Assembly: GCA_021772095.1 (NCBI GenBank) | Contig: JADYXR010000147.1 | Coordinates: 35,981-99,980 of the forward strand | Direction of reading: 5' to 3' | Length of the DNA stretch: 64,000 nt | Source: Candidatus Obscuribacter sp. | Lineage (GTDB): Bacteria > Cyanobacteriota > Vampirovibrionia > Obscuribacterales > Obscuribacteraceae | Shown: in pieces, positions 25,746-34,867 of the stretch | Numbering within the stretch: the stretch's first letter is position 1 | Layout of the letters: the number at the start of each line of letters is the position of its first letter | Translations under genes and position numbers: made by a program | Notes under the pieces: generated by a model | What the model was told of the DNA's origin: nothing | Databases searched by the model: none | The model's input: the letters and a program-made list of their open reading frames with translations, nothing else

Positions 25746-27176
25746 ATGAGGAAACCCAAGAATTTCGATGTTGCGATCCTGGGCTCGGGATCGACCGCGG
25801 CGGCAGCGACGGCCGTGGCACGAGATCTTAATAAGACAGTTCTGCTCACGGAGGAACGACTCCTCGGTGGCACTTGTTTGAATTACGGATGCATTCCTTC
25901 AAAGTTTTTGATTGAAGCTGCAAAAACCTATTTCACAATGCGAAGACCAAGATTTGATGGCATTCATTGTAAGGACGCAACTTTGTCGTTCGAGAATTTG
26001 ATTCAACAAAAAGATGCCATTATAAGAGATTACAGAAGAAAAAAACGTGACACCGTATTTGATGACGACTCAACATTTCTTGCACGCGGGCACGCACAAT
26101 TTTTGGATCACCATACTATAGATGTAGACGGCAAACGATACACCGCGGAAAAATTTCTTATCGCGACCGGCAGCCGGCCTCATGTTCCGGAGATCGAGGG
26201 TTTATCACCGTCAAAATTTTTGACGAGTGATTTGTTGACTTGTGATGAGTCGGAGGAGCTAAAAACGCTTCCGGAATCGATGGTCATACTCGGAACAGGA
26301 TACATTGCGCTTGAACTCGGTCAAACATTTGCGCGTTTCGGGACCAAAGTGACAATCATCGGACGCGGCGAACGGTTGCTCAGTCATGGTTATGAACCGG
26401 AAGCCGGCGACATCTTACAAACAGTCTTAGAAGATGAGGGCATCACGGTACTTGTGAACTCGAACGTCAAATCAGTTTCGGGGTCAAGAAAAACTGGATT
26501 CACCGTTAACCTTGTTCGCCAGGGGAAAAAAGTAAGTTTAAAAACAGCAGAGATTTTGGTGGCAACCGGGCGTCAGCCCAACGCCGGCGGTATCGCAGCT
26601 GATGCAGCCGGAGTTGAACTCGCCGATAAAGGTTACGTCAAAGTCGATGAATACTTGAGAACGAGCGCCGTGCATATTTTTGCAGCCGGTGACGTGATCG
26701 GTCCGGAGCATGGAAATCAAATGGCCACGCCGGTTGGAGTAATCGATGCAAAACTGGCGATGCACAACGCATTCTCCGAAGTCGGTGCCCAAGCGGTAGA
26801 CCACAAGTACATTCCGCGCTGCATTTTTTCTGATCCGGAGGTGGCGGTGGTTGGTTTAACTGAAGCCCAGGCTAAGGAAGCAGGGCATAGCTATGAAGTT
26901 AGATCGATGCCGTTGTCGAACGTTTCGCGCGCGGTGTTGATGCAACATACTGACGGCAACATCAAAATCATCAGCAATTCGACGAACCAAGAAATTCTCG
27001 GAGCCACGATTGTTGCGCCTGGAGCTGGCGATATCATTCATGTAGTGTCAATGGCGATGCGCATGAACGCTCAACTTAGTGATTTGGCTGAGATGCTCTA
27101 TGTTTACCCTTCCATATCCGAAGGTGTGAAATATGCCGCCAGATCGGATGCAGACAGCGAGCACGTAGTGGAATGA
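25746..27176 (+). CDS. Pyridine nucleotide-disulfide oxidoreductase (MerA/Lpd-like)
   Basis: A 476-aa class I flavoprotein disulfide reductase. The FAD motif is VAILGSGSTAAAATA, an atypical variant of GxGxxG/A. The redox-active disulfide is GGTCLNYGCIPSK (about residues 41-53). The NAD(P)H site is VILGTGYIALELGQTFARFG (about 181) and the second FAD motif is HIFAAGDVIG. The dimer domain has YIPRCIFSDPEVAVVGLTE. The C-terminus lacks the CC pair of true mercuric reductases and the HPT motif of Lpd (YPSISEGV instead), so substrate class is open. An exported Cys-rich protein gene converges on it across a tandem repeat array. Confidence 0.88.
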   Translation: MRKPKNFDVAILGSGSTAAAATAVARDLNKTVLLTEERLLGGTCLNYGCIPSKFLIEAAKTYFTMRRPRFDGIHCKDATLSFENLIQQKDAIIRDYRRKKRDTVFDDDSTFLARGHAQFLDHHTIDVDGKRYTAEKFLIATGSRPHVPEIEGLSPSKFLTSDLLTCDESEELKTLPESMVILGTGYIALELGQTFARFGTKVTIIGRGERLLSHGYEPEAGDILQTVLEDEGITVLVNSNVKSVSGSRKTGFTVNLVRQGKKVSLKTAEILVATGRQPNAGGIAADAAGVELADKGYVKVDEYLRTSAVHIFAAGDVIGPEHGNQMATPVGVIDAKLAMHNAFSEVGAQAVDHKYIPRCIFSDPEVAVVGLTEAQAKEAGHSYEVRSMPLSNVSRAVLMQHTDGNIKIISNSTNQEILGATIVAPGAGDIIHVVSMAMRMNAQLSDLAEMLYVYPSISEGVKYAARSDADSEHVVE

Positions 27177-27302
27177 GAGAGTGGCAAAGTTGAGCGCGCG
27201 GCGCTTTCACGAAGCCGTCGTTTAAAACAACGTGAGCGAACGGCAGCCGAACCAGTGCGCTCGCAGATGCGAGCGACGAGTTCGATGTTTTTCTACGACC
27301 TG

Positions 27303-27414
27303 TTTACCGGGCATTTTTAAAACAGAATGTCCTAAAAACGGACGGTGTTTAGAACGGGCGTTTTTTACACACAGATGTTTTTGAAACGGACGTTGTTCAG
27401 AGCGGATGTTCTAA
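27303..27414. repeat. Six contiguous degenerate 16-bp tandem repeats
   Basis: Units lie at 27319-27334, 27335-27350, 27351-27366, 27367-27382, 27383-27398 and 27399-27414. Examples are AAAACGGACGGTGTTT, AGAACGGGCGTTTTTT and GAAACGGACGTTGTTC. A seventh, shifted unit (TTACCGGGCATTTTT) precedes them, and further decayed copies may extend left to about 27286. The period is exactly 16 bp while the sequence drifts. The array lies in the 264-base convergent gap. Confidence 0.85.
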
Positions 27415-27440
27415 ACCTGCCGTCTGGGAACGTTCGATAC

Positions 27441-27836
27441 TTACTGGATCTTTTGAAGATTGCCAACACATTTGCGAGCCTCATTGGCGCAGGCTTGCAT
27501 TTTATCGTCGTCCCCAAACTGGTCGCATGATTTCGCTACAGCATTACAAGCATCGATGCTCAATGCGGCGGCTTTCTTTTTCAGTGACGAGTTTCGGTTG
27601 ATGAATTTTTCGGTGGCATTGCATGCAATGATGCAGTCCTTCAAAACACCGGTTACGTTATCCGCTGAATGTTTTCCTTTTTTGGTGTTGCAATAATCGA
27701 GAGTTTTTTGACAAACATCCGATGTTTTTTTGCAGTTACCTTTAGAGATGTCGTCAGTGGTTTGAGCGAGGGCAGGGCTAAACGCTGATGTACAGAGCGC
27801 GAGCGTAGTACCCAATAATAATAGTTGCTTCTTCAT
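27441..27836 (-). CDS. Exported Cys-rich helical protein (Csp/DUF326-like?)
   Basis: A 131-aa protein with a Sec signal (MKKQLLLLGTTLALCTSAF, cleavage after ALA) and GGAGAAG before ATG. The mature part has about nine cysteines spaced along predicted helices (CKKTSDVCQKTLDYC, LKDCIIACNATEKF, IDACNAVAKSCDQF, MQACANEARKC). This resembles the four-helix copper-storage proteins (Csp, DUF326). Relatives bind many Cu(I) ions. The resemblance is by spacing only. The facing flavoprotein reductase makes a metal or thiol role plausible. Confidence 0.6.
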   Translation of the reverse strand: MKKQLLLLGTTLALCTSAFSPALAQTTDDISKGNCKKTSDVCQKTLDYCNTKKGKHSADNVTGVLKDCIIACNATEKFINRNSSLKKKAAALSIDACNAVAKSCDQFGDDDKMQACANEARKCVGNLQKIQ

Positions 27837-28145
27837 GGTGCTTCTCCAATCTAATTTCCAGTTACGAGACTGATGGTGGTACGAAAATGATTCCGTTTCG
27901 GAATACATTACCAGACTTTTTAACAAAAGAACGGGAACTCGATAAACCCTCCAGGCATCGCTAATACAAAGATTTGCTACAGCACACTTACAACCGATAT
28001 TAAGGTTGATTCTAAAAGTTTCTTCTAGCGTTCGACAAGCGTGCGAGCTGGTCCAGACGCGGGTTACGGATGACAAAATCTTGAGTCAATTGGCGTACAT
28101 TCAACCCGGACACGAGTGTTCCCCATTACCAAAATCGCAAATATT

Positions 28146-28913
28146 TCAGGGCTCGACGACGGTCAAGTATTGCGCGAGAGTCGGTTTCATTGCATCAGCG
28201 AAAACTCGATAACCCTTATTGGAGAGGTGCAATCCGTCAGGCATAAGCTCCGGATCGACTTCACCGTTTTCGCCCATAAAAGAATTTCCAACATCGAGAT
28301 ATCTGATATCGGTTCCATTCTCTAGTTTTGAAATTGATTGATTTACTTCTGTAATTAGTTTGCGCCCTGGATCTGCAGCTCGACTTCGCGGCAACAATCC
28401 GATTAGTACCACTGTGGTATCAGGCAGCTGCTTTTTGAGCGTATCGACAATCTTTTCGATTCCCCTGGCGGTAGCGGCGGCTCCTCTGCCTACCGAGAGA
28501 TCATTCGTGCCAATTAAAACGATCGCGACTTTCGGTTTCAATCCAGTGATATCGTTTTGTTTTAAGCGCCATAGAACACCATATGTAGTGTCACCGGATA
28601 AACCGAAATTTCCAGGATTCCAGGCACCATACTCTTTTGCCCATATATCTTTACCGTCATCGAGCCAGTGCTCGGTTATGGAATCACCGATGAATAGCAG
28701 ATCTATGGGAACCCCCTTTACGCGTTTCATTATGCGCGTATGCATCTTTTGATAGTATTTTTCGACTTCTGCTTCAGATTTTTCTGCCGGCGATTTGTTT
28801 TCTTCGAGCCAGAAAAATCCACCCAATGAAACTAGCCCGAGCGACAACAGCGCAATCAGGATTTTAAATTTGGACGATGATATTTTGAACAATGAATGGT
28901 TTCGCTCTAACAA
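28146..28913 (-). CDS. SGNH/GDSL-family hydrolase, membrane-anchored or exported
   Basis: A 255-aa protein. An N-terminal hydrophobic segment (about residues 16-38) acts as signal or anchor. The SGNH fold follows with block I GDSIT (about 77), block II LSGDTT, block III GTNDLS and block V DGLHLSNKG. The catalytic Ser and the Asp/His pair are all present. The arrangement is closest to the PAF-acetylhydrolase-like GDSL lipases/esterases. It probably deacylates lipids or glycans in the envelope. The start is a TTG without a visible RBS, so the N-terminus is uncertain. Confidence 0.85.
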   Translation of the reverse strand: MLERNHSLFKISSSKFKILIALLSLGLVSLGGFFWLEENKSPAEKSEAEVEKYYQKMHTRIMKRVKGVPIDLLFIGDSITEHWLDDGKDIWAKEYGAWNPGNFGLSGDTTYGVLWRLKQNDITGLKPKVAIVLIGTNDLSVGRGAAATARGIEKIVDTLKKQLPDTTVVLIGLLPRSRAADPGRKLITEVNQSISKLENGTDIRYLDVGNSFMGENGEVDPELMPDGLHLSNKGYRVFADAMKPTLAQYLTVVEP

Positions 28914-29038
28914 TGCAGCCCGACTGTTGCCGCACGACTGGATCGACGAGCTTCATCGGATTATAGCCTAAAAGAAAAAAACGTTTCTTGCAGCGGTATT
29001 GTATATTGAAAGAGAGCGTCAAGCACAGGTCAGTAAAC

Positions 29039-29701
29039 ATGCGAAATTTGCATTGTGCATTGGTTTTATGTATCACGACCGGACTGTTCGCACATCAAGC
29101 GGCCCTCGCCGGGGATCTTGAGGAAGGCAGAAAACTGTACGATGCAAAAGAGTATGCCAGGGCTCGACCTGTGTTGGAGAAGGCTGCGCAGTTTTCGCCG
29201 ATGGATTGGCAAACGCATTATTATCTCGCCAATACGAATTTAGCGCTGGGCAGAATGGCTGCGGCAAAATATGAGTACGAACTTTGCATTCGATCGACCA
29301 GCAATGCCGCGGTCAAGGCGAAGTGTCAGGAAGGGATCAGTCGAGCAGATAAACACTCAACACAAGTTCGCGCGGCAGCTCCGTCCAGCAGCAGTAGCAG
29401 CTCTTCTAATTCAAAATCTGACGACACGAAATTGACGGACGCGCAGGTGGCGGCGAATCTCCGCAAAGACGAAATCATGAAACATGCTCGCGAAGCCGTC
29501 GCTAAAGTGAAACAAGAAGCAAAAGATCAGTTGGAACATGAAAAGGCTAACGCCAATGAATTTTGGCAATACCCGGATGGCAGAATGGGAACGGATCTCT
29601 CCGAGGATCGCAAAGAAGAAATTCATCACGAAGCCGAAGAAAAATGCAGAAAAATAATGCGAGAGGCTGAGATTAGAGCGCGCTCGGTCGTCGGTCACTA
29701 A
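29039..29701 (+). CDS. Exported TPR protein with charged coiled-coil tail
   Basis: A 220-aa protein. It has a signal peptide (MRNLHCALVLCITTGLFAHQAALAG), then TPR-like repeats at about 27-95 (GRKLYDAKEYARARPVLEKAA, THYYLANTNLALGRMAAAKYEYE). A Ser-rich linker (SSSSSSSS) and a charged helical tail (about 135-220, REAVAKVKQEAKDQLEHEK) follow. It lies divergently from the SGNH hydrolase. Probably a periplasmic scaffold; partner unknown. Confidence 0.75.
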   Translation: MRNLHCALVLCITTGLFAHQAALAGDLEEGRKLYDAKEYARARPVLEKAAQFSPMDWQTHYYLANTNLALGRMAAAKYEYELCIRSTSNAAVKAKCQEGISRADKHSTQVRAAAPSSSSSSSSNSKSDDTKLTDAQVAANLRKDEIMKHAREAVAKVKQEAKDQLEHEKANANEFWQYPDGRMGTDLSEDRKEEIHHEAEEKCRKIMREAEIRARSVVGH

Positions 29702-29777
29702 GTCTGCACGAATCAAGGTCGAGTGAAAACGCGCGTTCCGACAAGTCACCCGATGCACACATTTTGCAGTAAAAAAA

Positions 29778-29813
29778 ATTCCAGGTTTTCAGAACTGAAA
29801 AAACATGGAATTT
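29778..29813. terminator. Bidirectional intrinsic terminator
   Basis: AAATTCCA/TGGAATTT and TTTTCAG/CTGAAAA stems stack with a small internal mismatch. They lie between the convergent stops at 29701 and 29850, with A and T tracts on both sides. Confidence 0.75.
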
Positions 29814-29849
29814 AATTTCTTGGTGATTCTCAGATAACTGAGTTTCGAT

Positions 29850-30788
29850 TTATTTTTTCAGCGGTGCAACAGGAACAGCCTTCGCATCATTCTTTAATCT
29901 CTGCAGTGTATGTGCGTCGGAATCCGAATCGTTATGCGTGTCATCATCGAGGGTATCGCCTTCTAAAGTGTCGTCAGAATCGTCCTCCTCGAATTTCATC
30001 GGTTGCTTCTCCAAAGGTTTGAAGCGTCGTCCCAACGACTCTCGCGCCACCTCGAAGGCATGCGGTTTTACCGACACTTCGCCTGAGAATGGGTCGTCAT
30101 AAGAGGCCAGCAGGAACACGTTTAGATAAAGTACGAACGTAACCAGTGCAGTCGTAAAAGATTGCACCTTCAAACTGGTGATTCCAAAAAACAGAACCAA
30201 AGTTCCAGTGGCACAGGCGCCCATCAAAACCACCCCCCAGAGGATGGCGGGGACACTGTTATTCATTTGAGTTGCTCGGATTCTTCGACAGTCGCCAAGA
30301 TTGACTACAGCACTAAGCATTGTCGCATGAATATTATTTTCTCTATTGGAAATCGGCTCTACGGCTAAACAGTCGGTCCAGATTTGACCGTACGAATTCC
30401 AAACTTCGTACGACATCTTCCGTTTCGCCATCTCCTTCCATTCAATCTCGAGCACACCGTCGACGTATTTAAAACAATCTCTTCGAATCACGCTGCCGAC
30501 CTCTTCCGGAAGTCCGCGCGAGAGGCGGTAAATGTCACCGACCGCTCCGGCTTCTTGCTCGACATTTACGCGAGCTTCTTCAAACCGCGTCATAGCGTTG
30601 GCAACCATGAATCCCAGAAGAATGGCAAAGAGTGTTCCGACGCACGCCAACAACGGATCCGATACCGGGTGATGTTCGCGAAGAAAATCAAGCCCGAGCT
30701 TTTTGCGGACAAAAAGCATCAGCGCGATCGATGTAAGCATTGACAGTAAAGCTAAAATTATAAAATTAGACACGATAAGATGCCCCAT
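29850..30788 (-). CDS. DUF4239 (bestrophin-like) membrane protein
   Basis: A 312-aa protein with two N-terminal membrane helices (SNFIILALLSMLTSIALMLF; LLACVGTLFAILLGFMVANAM). A long cytoplasmic helical part and two more helices (PAILWGVVLMGACATGTLVLF; FTTALVTFVLYLNVFLLASY) follow. The SYDDPFSGEVSV block after the last helix is the DUF4239 signature. The tail is very acidic (EDDSDDTLEGDTLDDDT). ATG 30788 with GAGGG upstream is chosen; the frame runs 30 codons further into a terminator hairpin. The fold suggests an ion channel; this is not demonstrated. Confidence 0.85.
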   Translation of the reverse strand: MGHLIVSNFIILALLSMLTSIALMLFVRKKLGLDFLREHHPVSDPLLACVGTLFAILLGFMVANAMTRFEEARVNVEQEAGAVGDIYRLSRGLPEEVGSVIRRDCFKYVDGVLEIEWKEMAKRKMSYEVWNSYGQIWTDCLAVEPISNRENNIHATMLSAVVNLGDCRRIRATQMNNSVPAILWGVVLMGACATGTLVLFFGITSLKVQSFTTALVTFVLYLNVFLLASYDDPFSGEVSVKPHAFEVARESLGRRFKPLEKQPMKFEEDDSDDTLEGDTLDDDTHNDSDSDAHTLQRLKNDAKAVPVAPLKK

Positions 30789-30867
30789 CTCCGCCCTCGG
30801 AATTACGCCTCGACAAGGGCATACTACAACGTTCCCATAACCCAAGGGAAGCACCCCCAGCCAGAAA

Positions 30868-30889
30868 GGCGACGCCATAACGCGTCGCC
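30868..30889 (-). terminator. Intrinsic terminator of the 667-aa TPR gene
   Basis: A perfect 8-bp stem GGCGACGC/GCGTCGCC with a CATAAC loop. On the minus strand it is followed by TTTCTGG. It separates the TPR gene from the DUF4239 gene. Confidence 0.7.
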
Positions 30890-30942
30890 CCTGGTGGATT
30901 TTTCTCTGGCGCCCCGCGCAGTAACTGGCGGACGCGTATAAC

Positions 30943-32946
30943 TTACAAGCCTGTATCGGCGCTTACAATGTTCACTTTCTTATCCAGTTTTGTAGCTCGG
31001 CTTTCGATCCGCTCAATCTTTTTGGAGATTCTCTTCTGAACTTTCACATCCAGATCGGGCGAGAGGGAAAGATAAGCGCGATATTGTTCTGCCGCGTCAC
31101 GCAATTGCGCTGGCGATTTCGATGCGTATCGCTCTTCCGATTGAGCAAGTCCGAGTCTCGCATCAGCAAGTCGTGGATTGGCTGCCGTGGCGGCTCTAAA
31201 CGTATCAACCGCGCTGCCCAGTTGTTTACGCTTGGCCAGATCTTGACCGAGGGTGACGTGACGGCGTGATTCTTCACGAGCACGTACAACACCAGTCATG
31301 CCGCGTTTTGCTCTTTCATGTTGACCGAGTTCAGAGGTTTTCTTGTAAGCAAGAGACGCTGAATCCAGGTCCTTAATCATCAATGCGAGATCGCCGACTG
31401 CCGCGATTTCATGCGGATCGGTGGCACCATTGATCACTTGTAGCATTTGTTGCTGCGCTTCAGGGAATTTGTTCTGTGCCAACAACGCTTCGGCGTAAGC
31501 CACACGTTCTGCGTCATTAGTGGGGGCACCGATTGATTTTAGATCAACGGTTTCACCAGCAAGCGCTCTGAGTTTTGCCATTGCTAATCTCAATCTGAGA
31601 TTCGAAGGATTCAGTTTGATCGCTTTTTCGAGTGAAACTTTTGCGTTCTCGAATTCATTCGACATCAAGAAAGAACCAGCTGATTCTTTTTGTGCTTTGA
31701 CGTAAAACGAGCGGCTCAAGCCATCTACGAGAGCTGGATTTTGTGGCGATAAAGTCAATGCTCTTTCGAAGGCCTTGATTGCATCATCAGTTTTATCCAA
31801 CTTCAACGAAGCTTCGCCGATGCGTTGGTACAGAACTGGAGATTCACGATTGATCTCAGCACCGGAACGCAATTCTGCAATCGCCAGTTCCAGATCGCCT
31901 CTATTTTCGCGGAGTTGCGCCATGTGCAAGTATGGTTCCGGATGATGAGGATCGATCAAACTTGCTTGACGATATTCTTTAAGTGCACCAACCGTGTTAT
32001 TTTGTGTTTCGTATTGTTTGCCCAGAGCGATGTGCAAACCAACCATTCGTTCATTAGGTTCTTTGGCTTCCGGTTTGATCAAAGAAGCGCGCTCGTACTG
32101 CTTCAACGCAGCATCAGCATTTCCTTGTGATTCGTATGCTTTACCGAGTGCGATGTGAATTGGTGCACTATTGCGATGCAAATAAAGTGCGGTATTCAAC
32201 TCTTTGATTGCAGCATCGGTAGAACCCTGACGCAACAAACTTTCTCCAAGCGCGTAGTGCGCAGTTGAATTAGCTGTGTTGCAAGTGATTGCCTCGCGGG
32301 CGTTTGCGGCTGCTTCGGAATTTCGATTTTGTTGAAGATCGAGCATTGCCATTTGCGAATAAGCATCAGAATAAGTCGGATCTAAATCTGTTGCTTGTTT
32401 GAATTTTGCATACGCTTCTTCAAGTTTGTTCTGTTCTTTATAGATAGAACCAAGCGCATAGTGTGCCTGAGGGAGTGTGGAATCGGCTTGCAGCGCGGCT
32501 TGCGCTTCGTTCTCTGCCGAGGACAACAACTCACTGCGCTTATCTATATAAGTTTTCGATGATGACTGAAGTCTGTTCATCGCAACAAAAGCTTTCCCGG
32601 TATGCGCGATTGCATTATCTGGTTGCTTGGTGAGAACACGATCGAATTGCTCTTCAGCACCATCCAGCTTAAACTGCATGACCAGTGACATTCCTAAGCC
32701 GGCAGTGGCATCGAGATTGCGAGGATGTCTCTTCATTTCTTTGCGAAATGCAACTGCGGCATCGTCGTACTTCCGTTGAAGCCAGAGTTCTTCCGCTTTA
32801 GCAACTTGATATGAAATTCTTCCTTTGAAGAGCTTCGCGTGACTTGCATGCGAACTGGCATCTTGAGCCGCCCCAGCATTCTGTGTCCCGGACAGGCCCA
32901 GCACACAGCTGGCTCCGAGAATGGTGGATAGGACTACTTTCTTCAT
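30943..32946 (-). CDS. Large exported TPR-repeat protein
   Basis: A 667-aa protein with a Sec signal (MKKVVLSTILGASCVLGLSG) and AAGGAG before ATG. At least a dozen TPR units span residues ~45-630, for example AHYALGSIYKEQNKLEEAYAKFKQATDLDP, together with IHIALGKAYESQGNADAALKQYE and AIKAFERALTLSPQNPAL. Two adjacent units (about residues 285-345) are near-duplicates (HIALGKAYESQ / HIALGKQYETQ), a sign of recent repeat expansion. It is probably a periplasmic scaffold for assembly or transport. Its long 5' region (635 bases) is unusual. Confidence 0.85.
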   Translation of the reverse strand: MKKVVLSTILGASCVLGLSGTQNAGAAQDASSHASHAKLFKGRISYQVAKAEELWLQRKYDDAAVAFRKEMKRHPRNLDATAGLGMSLVMQFKLDGAEEQFDRVLTKQPDNAIAHTGKAFVAMNRLQSSSKTYIDKRSELLSSAENEAQAALQADSTLPQAHYALGSIYKEQNKLEEAYAKFKQATDLDPTYSDAYSQMAMLDLQQNRNSEAAANAREAITCNTANSTAHYALGESLLRQGSTDAAIKELNTALYLHRNSAPIHIALGKAYESQGNADAALKQYERASLIKPEAKEPNERMVGLHIALGKQYETQNNTVGALKEYRQASLIDPHHPEPYLHMAQLRENRGDLELAIAELRSGAEINRESPVLYQRIGEASLKLDKTDDAIKAFERALTLSPQNPALVDGLSRSFYVKAQKESAGSFLMSNEFENAKVSLEKAIKLNPSNLRLRLAMAKLRALAGETVDLKSIGAPTNDAERVAYAEALLAQNKFPEAQQQMLQVINGATDPHEIAAVGDLALMIKDLDSASLAYKKTSELGQHERAKRGMTGVVRAREESRRHVTLGQDLAKRKQLGSAVDTFRAATAANPRLADARLGLAQSEERYASKSPAQLRDAAEQYRAYLSLSPDLDVKVQKRISKKIERIESRATKLDKKVNIVSADTGL

Positions 32947-33581
32947 CTTTTACTCCTTAGTTCCTGAGCTACATCGCTGTGCAACTTCGTGTGTTTAAGT
33001 AGTTGAGAAAAAGCTCTGAACTGTGGTAATAATCTCCAAGGTCCAATTGAAGCTTTGCCCGCAAGTATGAGTTGAAGTACTTTTTCTCCTGACCGAAATC
33101 AGCTTGGACTTATTTGCAGTGTGCATTTTAGAACATGCCGTTCGAACAGTTCGCCACTATACTACCGAAACAAGCATCAACACTGCCAGCGCGAAGTCAT
33201 TCAGATGACGAGCAGTTTTGTAAAATAGAGTTTAAGAGACGACAAGAGCTACCAAGATACGATCAAAAATTCGATCGTTGTAATCCTGATTGGTGCCGAG
33301 ATTAGCACCATTCACGGTGCTTTACCTTTACGGATCAAACATTTTGCTTTTGTAAAGTCCAACGATCATTTTCATCGTCTTTTTGTAGTCACATAATAAT
33401 TTCACTTTGATTCCATATCGAGACGTGATGCCCATCAGGCTCTGCGACACGCCCTCCTGTATATCTTTTTCATATAGCCCGCTTTATCATTCTTAGCGTT
33501 GGCACTACAGACGGTGCTTTGCTGTTTTTGCAAGAATGACGCAATACAAAGCAGAAGCTATGTTCGCGAAACAAAATGACC
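32947..33581. other. Long gene-free region with competing hairpins
   Basis: 635 bases upstream of the large TPR gene and downstream of the cytidine deaminase gene. I see no coding potential. It holds ACGATC/GATCGT (33259-33278) and a three-arm set GGTGC-GCACC-GGTGC at 33292-33321 that can form either of two exclusive hairpins. It may contain the TPR promoter and an RNA element. Confidence 0.4.
33292..33321. other. Mutually exclusive hairpin pair
   Basis: GGTGC (33292-33296) can pair with GCACC (33305-33309). The same arm, extended to AGCACC (33304-33309), can instead pair with GGTGCT (33316-33321). Alternative pairing is the layout expected of an attenuator, but there is no neighbouring reading frame to explain it. 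Confidence 0.3.
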
Positions 33582-34502
33582 TTACTGAGTATTTATAGCA
33601 GGTTGTGCATAGACCAAATTAAAACGCGCTCCCGATTGCACCCCACGAAGAACGGCTCTAGCACTATCTTCCTGCGTAATGGACGCATTTTTCAATTCCA
33701 CCACAACTGCCTCGACAATGTCTTCTGCTTTCTCTTCTGACTGAATTAGAGAAACAAGCGCAGCTTGAAGTGGTGGCAAACTTGGATTGAACGCGACACT
33801 CTCGATGTAAGAACCTGAGTATATTCGCCCACTCTTTGTTGAAACGGCCGCGCCTGAAGGTGAGAAAGAATAAGGCGCATAGCTGATTTCGGCAGCCTTG
33901 AGAGCAGCTCGCTCAAGTTCTGGTTCGGCATCGAATGCTTCAAACAGTTTCAGACTTCGGCCTGTCGAAAGTGCAACGCCGAGGTTATTTCCCAGATGTA
34001 CCGGGCCAAATGCCTCGGGCAAAAGATTTGCGAGAGTTGTTGGCGCTGCGCCTTTTACGATAATCGGCAATTGATACGATATTGAAAACTCAGTCATAAA
34101 CTGCCGGCAATGTCCGCATGGTGCGGCAGTAACCACGACAGCTTTAATATCGCGCTCGCCATGATTGAAGGCGTTAGCGAATGCAGATTGTTCGGCGTGC
34201 ACAGTAAAACCACAAACTTGATTGGGAATTTCGATATTGCTGCCCAGGTAAATATTTCCACTGGCACCAAGGACGATGGCACCGACGTTGAACTTGCTGA
34301 GACCGGCGGAGGCTCGATTGGTTGCGCGTGGCAACAGCGCAAGGAGAACCTGCTCTAAGGGCTTGTTTTCGATGCGCACCATATCTTGAACCAGCGCCTG
34401 CTCAAACATGCCCGAGTAATTCGGCATGGTTTCACGCTCAATCAAAAGCTTTTCAGTTTGGTGGCTGACGCCAATGTTGCCTTGTTCATGACTTTCGGAC
34501 AT
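33582..34502 (-). CDS. cdd: Cytidine deaminase, two-domain (E. coli Cdd type)
   Basis: A 306-aa enzyme like the long homodimeric Cdd. A catalytic N-terminal domain has the zinc ligand and proton shuttle HAEQ (about residue 101) and the PCGHCRQF ligand pair (about 126). A second, inactive domain follows (ISYAPYSFSPSGAAV, about 215-245) with degenerate zinc motifs. It deaminates cytidine and deoxycytidine in pyrimidine salvage. An N-terminal extension of ~35 residues before the usual start is poorly conserved, so the ATG at MPNYSG (about residue 26) is an alternative. Confidence 0.92.
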   Translation of the reverse strand: MSESHEQGNIGVSHQTEKLLIERETMPNYSGMFEQALVQDMVRIENKPLEQVLLALLPRATNRASAGLSKFNVGAIVLGASGNIYLGSNIEIPNQVCGFTVHAEQSAFANAFNHGERDIKAVVVTAAPCGHCRQFMTEFSISYQLPIIVKGAAPTTLANLLPEAFGPVHLGNNLGVALSTGRSLKLFEAFDAEPELERAALKAAEISYAPYSFSPSGAAVSTKSGRIYSGSYIESVAFNPSLPPLQAALVSLIQSEEKAEDIVEAVVVELKNASITQEDSARAVLRGVQSGARFNLVYAQPAINTQ

Positions 34503-34867
34503 CGTTAACCTCAGCTAATCGCCACAATGGATATGCGCCGCATACATTATATGTAGTAGAGAAAAATCTCACACAAGAATACAGAAAAGTCGCCACCTGG
34601 CGGAACTTTGTAGATTCGAAAGTTGGAACATCTCAATTGCCCGCAACCACATGACATGCACACGAACACGGTAAAAGCGCTAACTGACCAGCATCTCGAA
34701 CGCCTGAAAACATACGGTTCTCAAGCGTTCAGTCTTAGAAAAATCTTCTGGGAACTCTCTCTAAAAACGGAAACTTCCAGGTTTTACCTCCGGTCTACCC
34801 AGCCACTTGCGCTGGATCTTGCGTCACCGTTGGTGGTGGCATCGACAGTTAGCTGAAGGAGAAGATA
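34503..34867. other. Gene-free region
   Basis: 365 bases between divergent genes. An open frame at 34623-34856 starts at TTG, has no RBS and looks non-coding. I see no repeat or RNA element. Confidence 0.4.

Noticed and set aside
33131..33153. LexA/SOS-like box (GAAC, GTTC half-sites)
   Set aside because: GAAC-N5-GTTC and GTTC-N5-GTTC do not match the known N4 or N7 spacings, and no SOS gene follows.
34623..34856. 77-codon ORF
   Set aside because: TTG start, no ribosome-binding site and no protein-like pattern.
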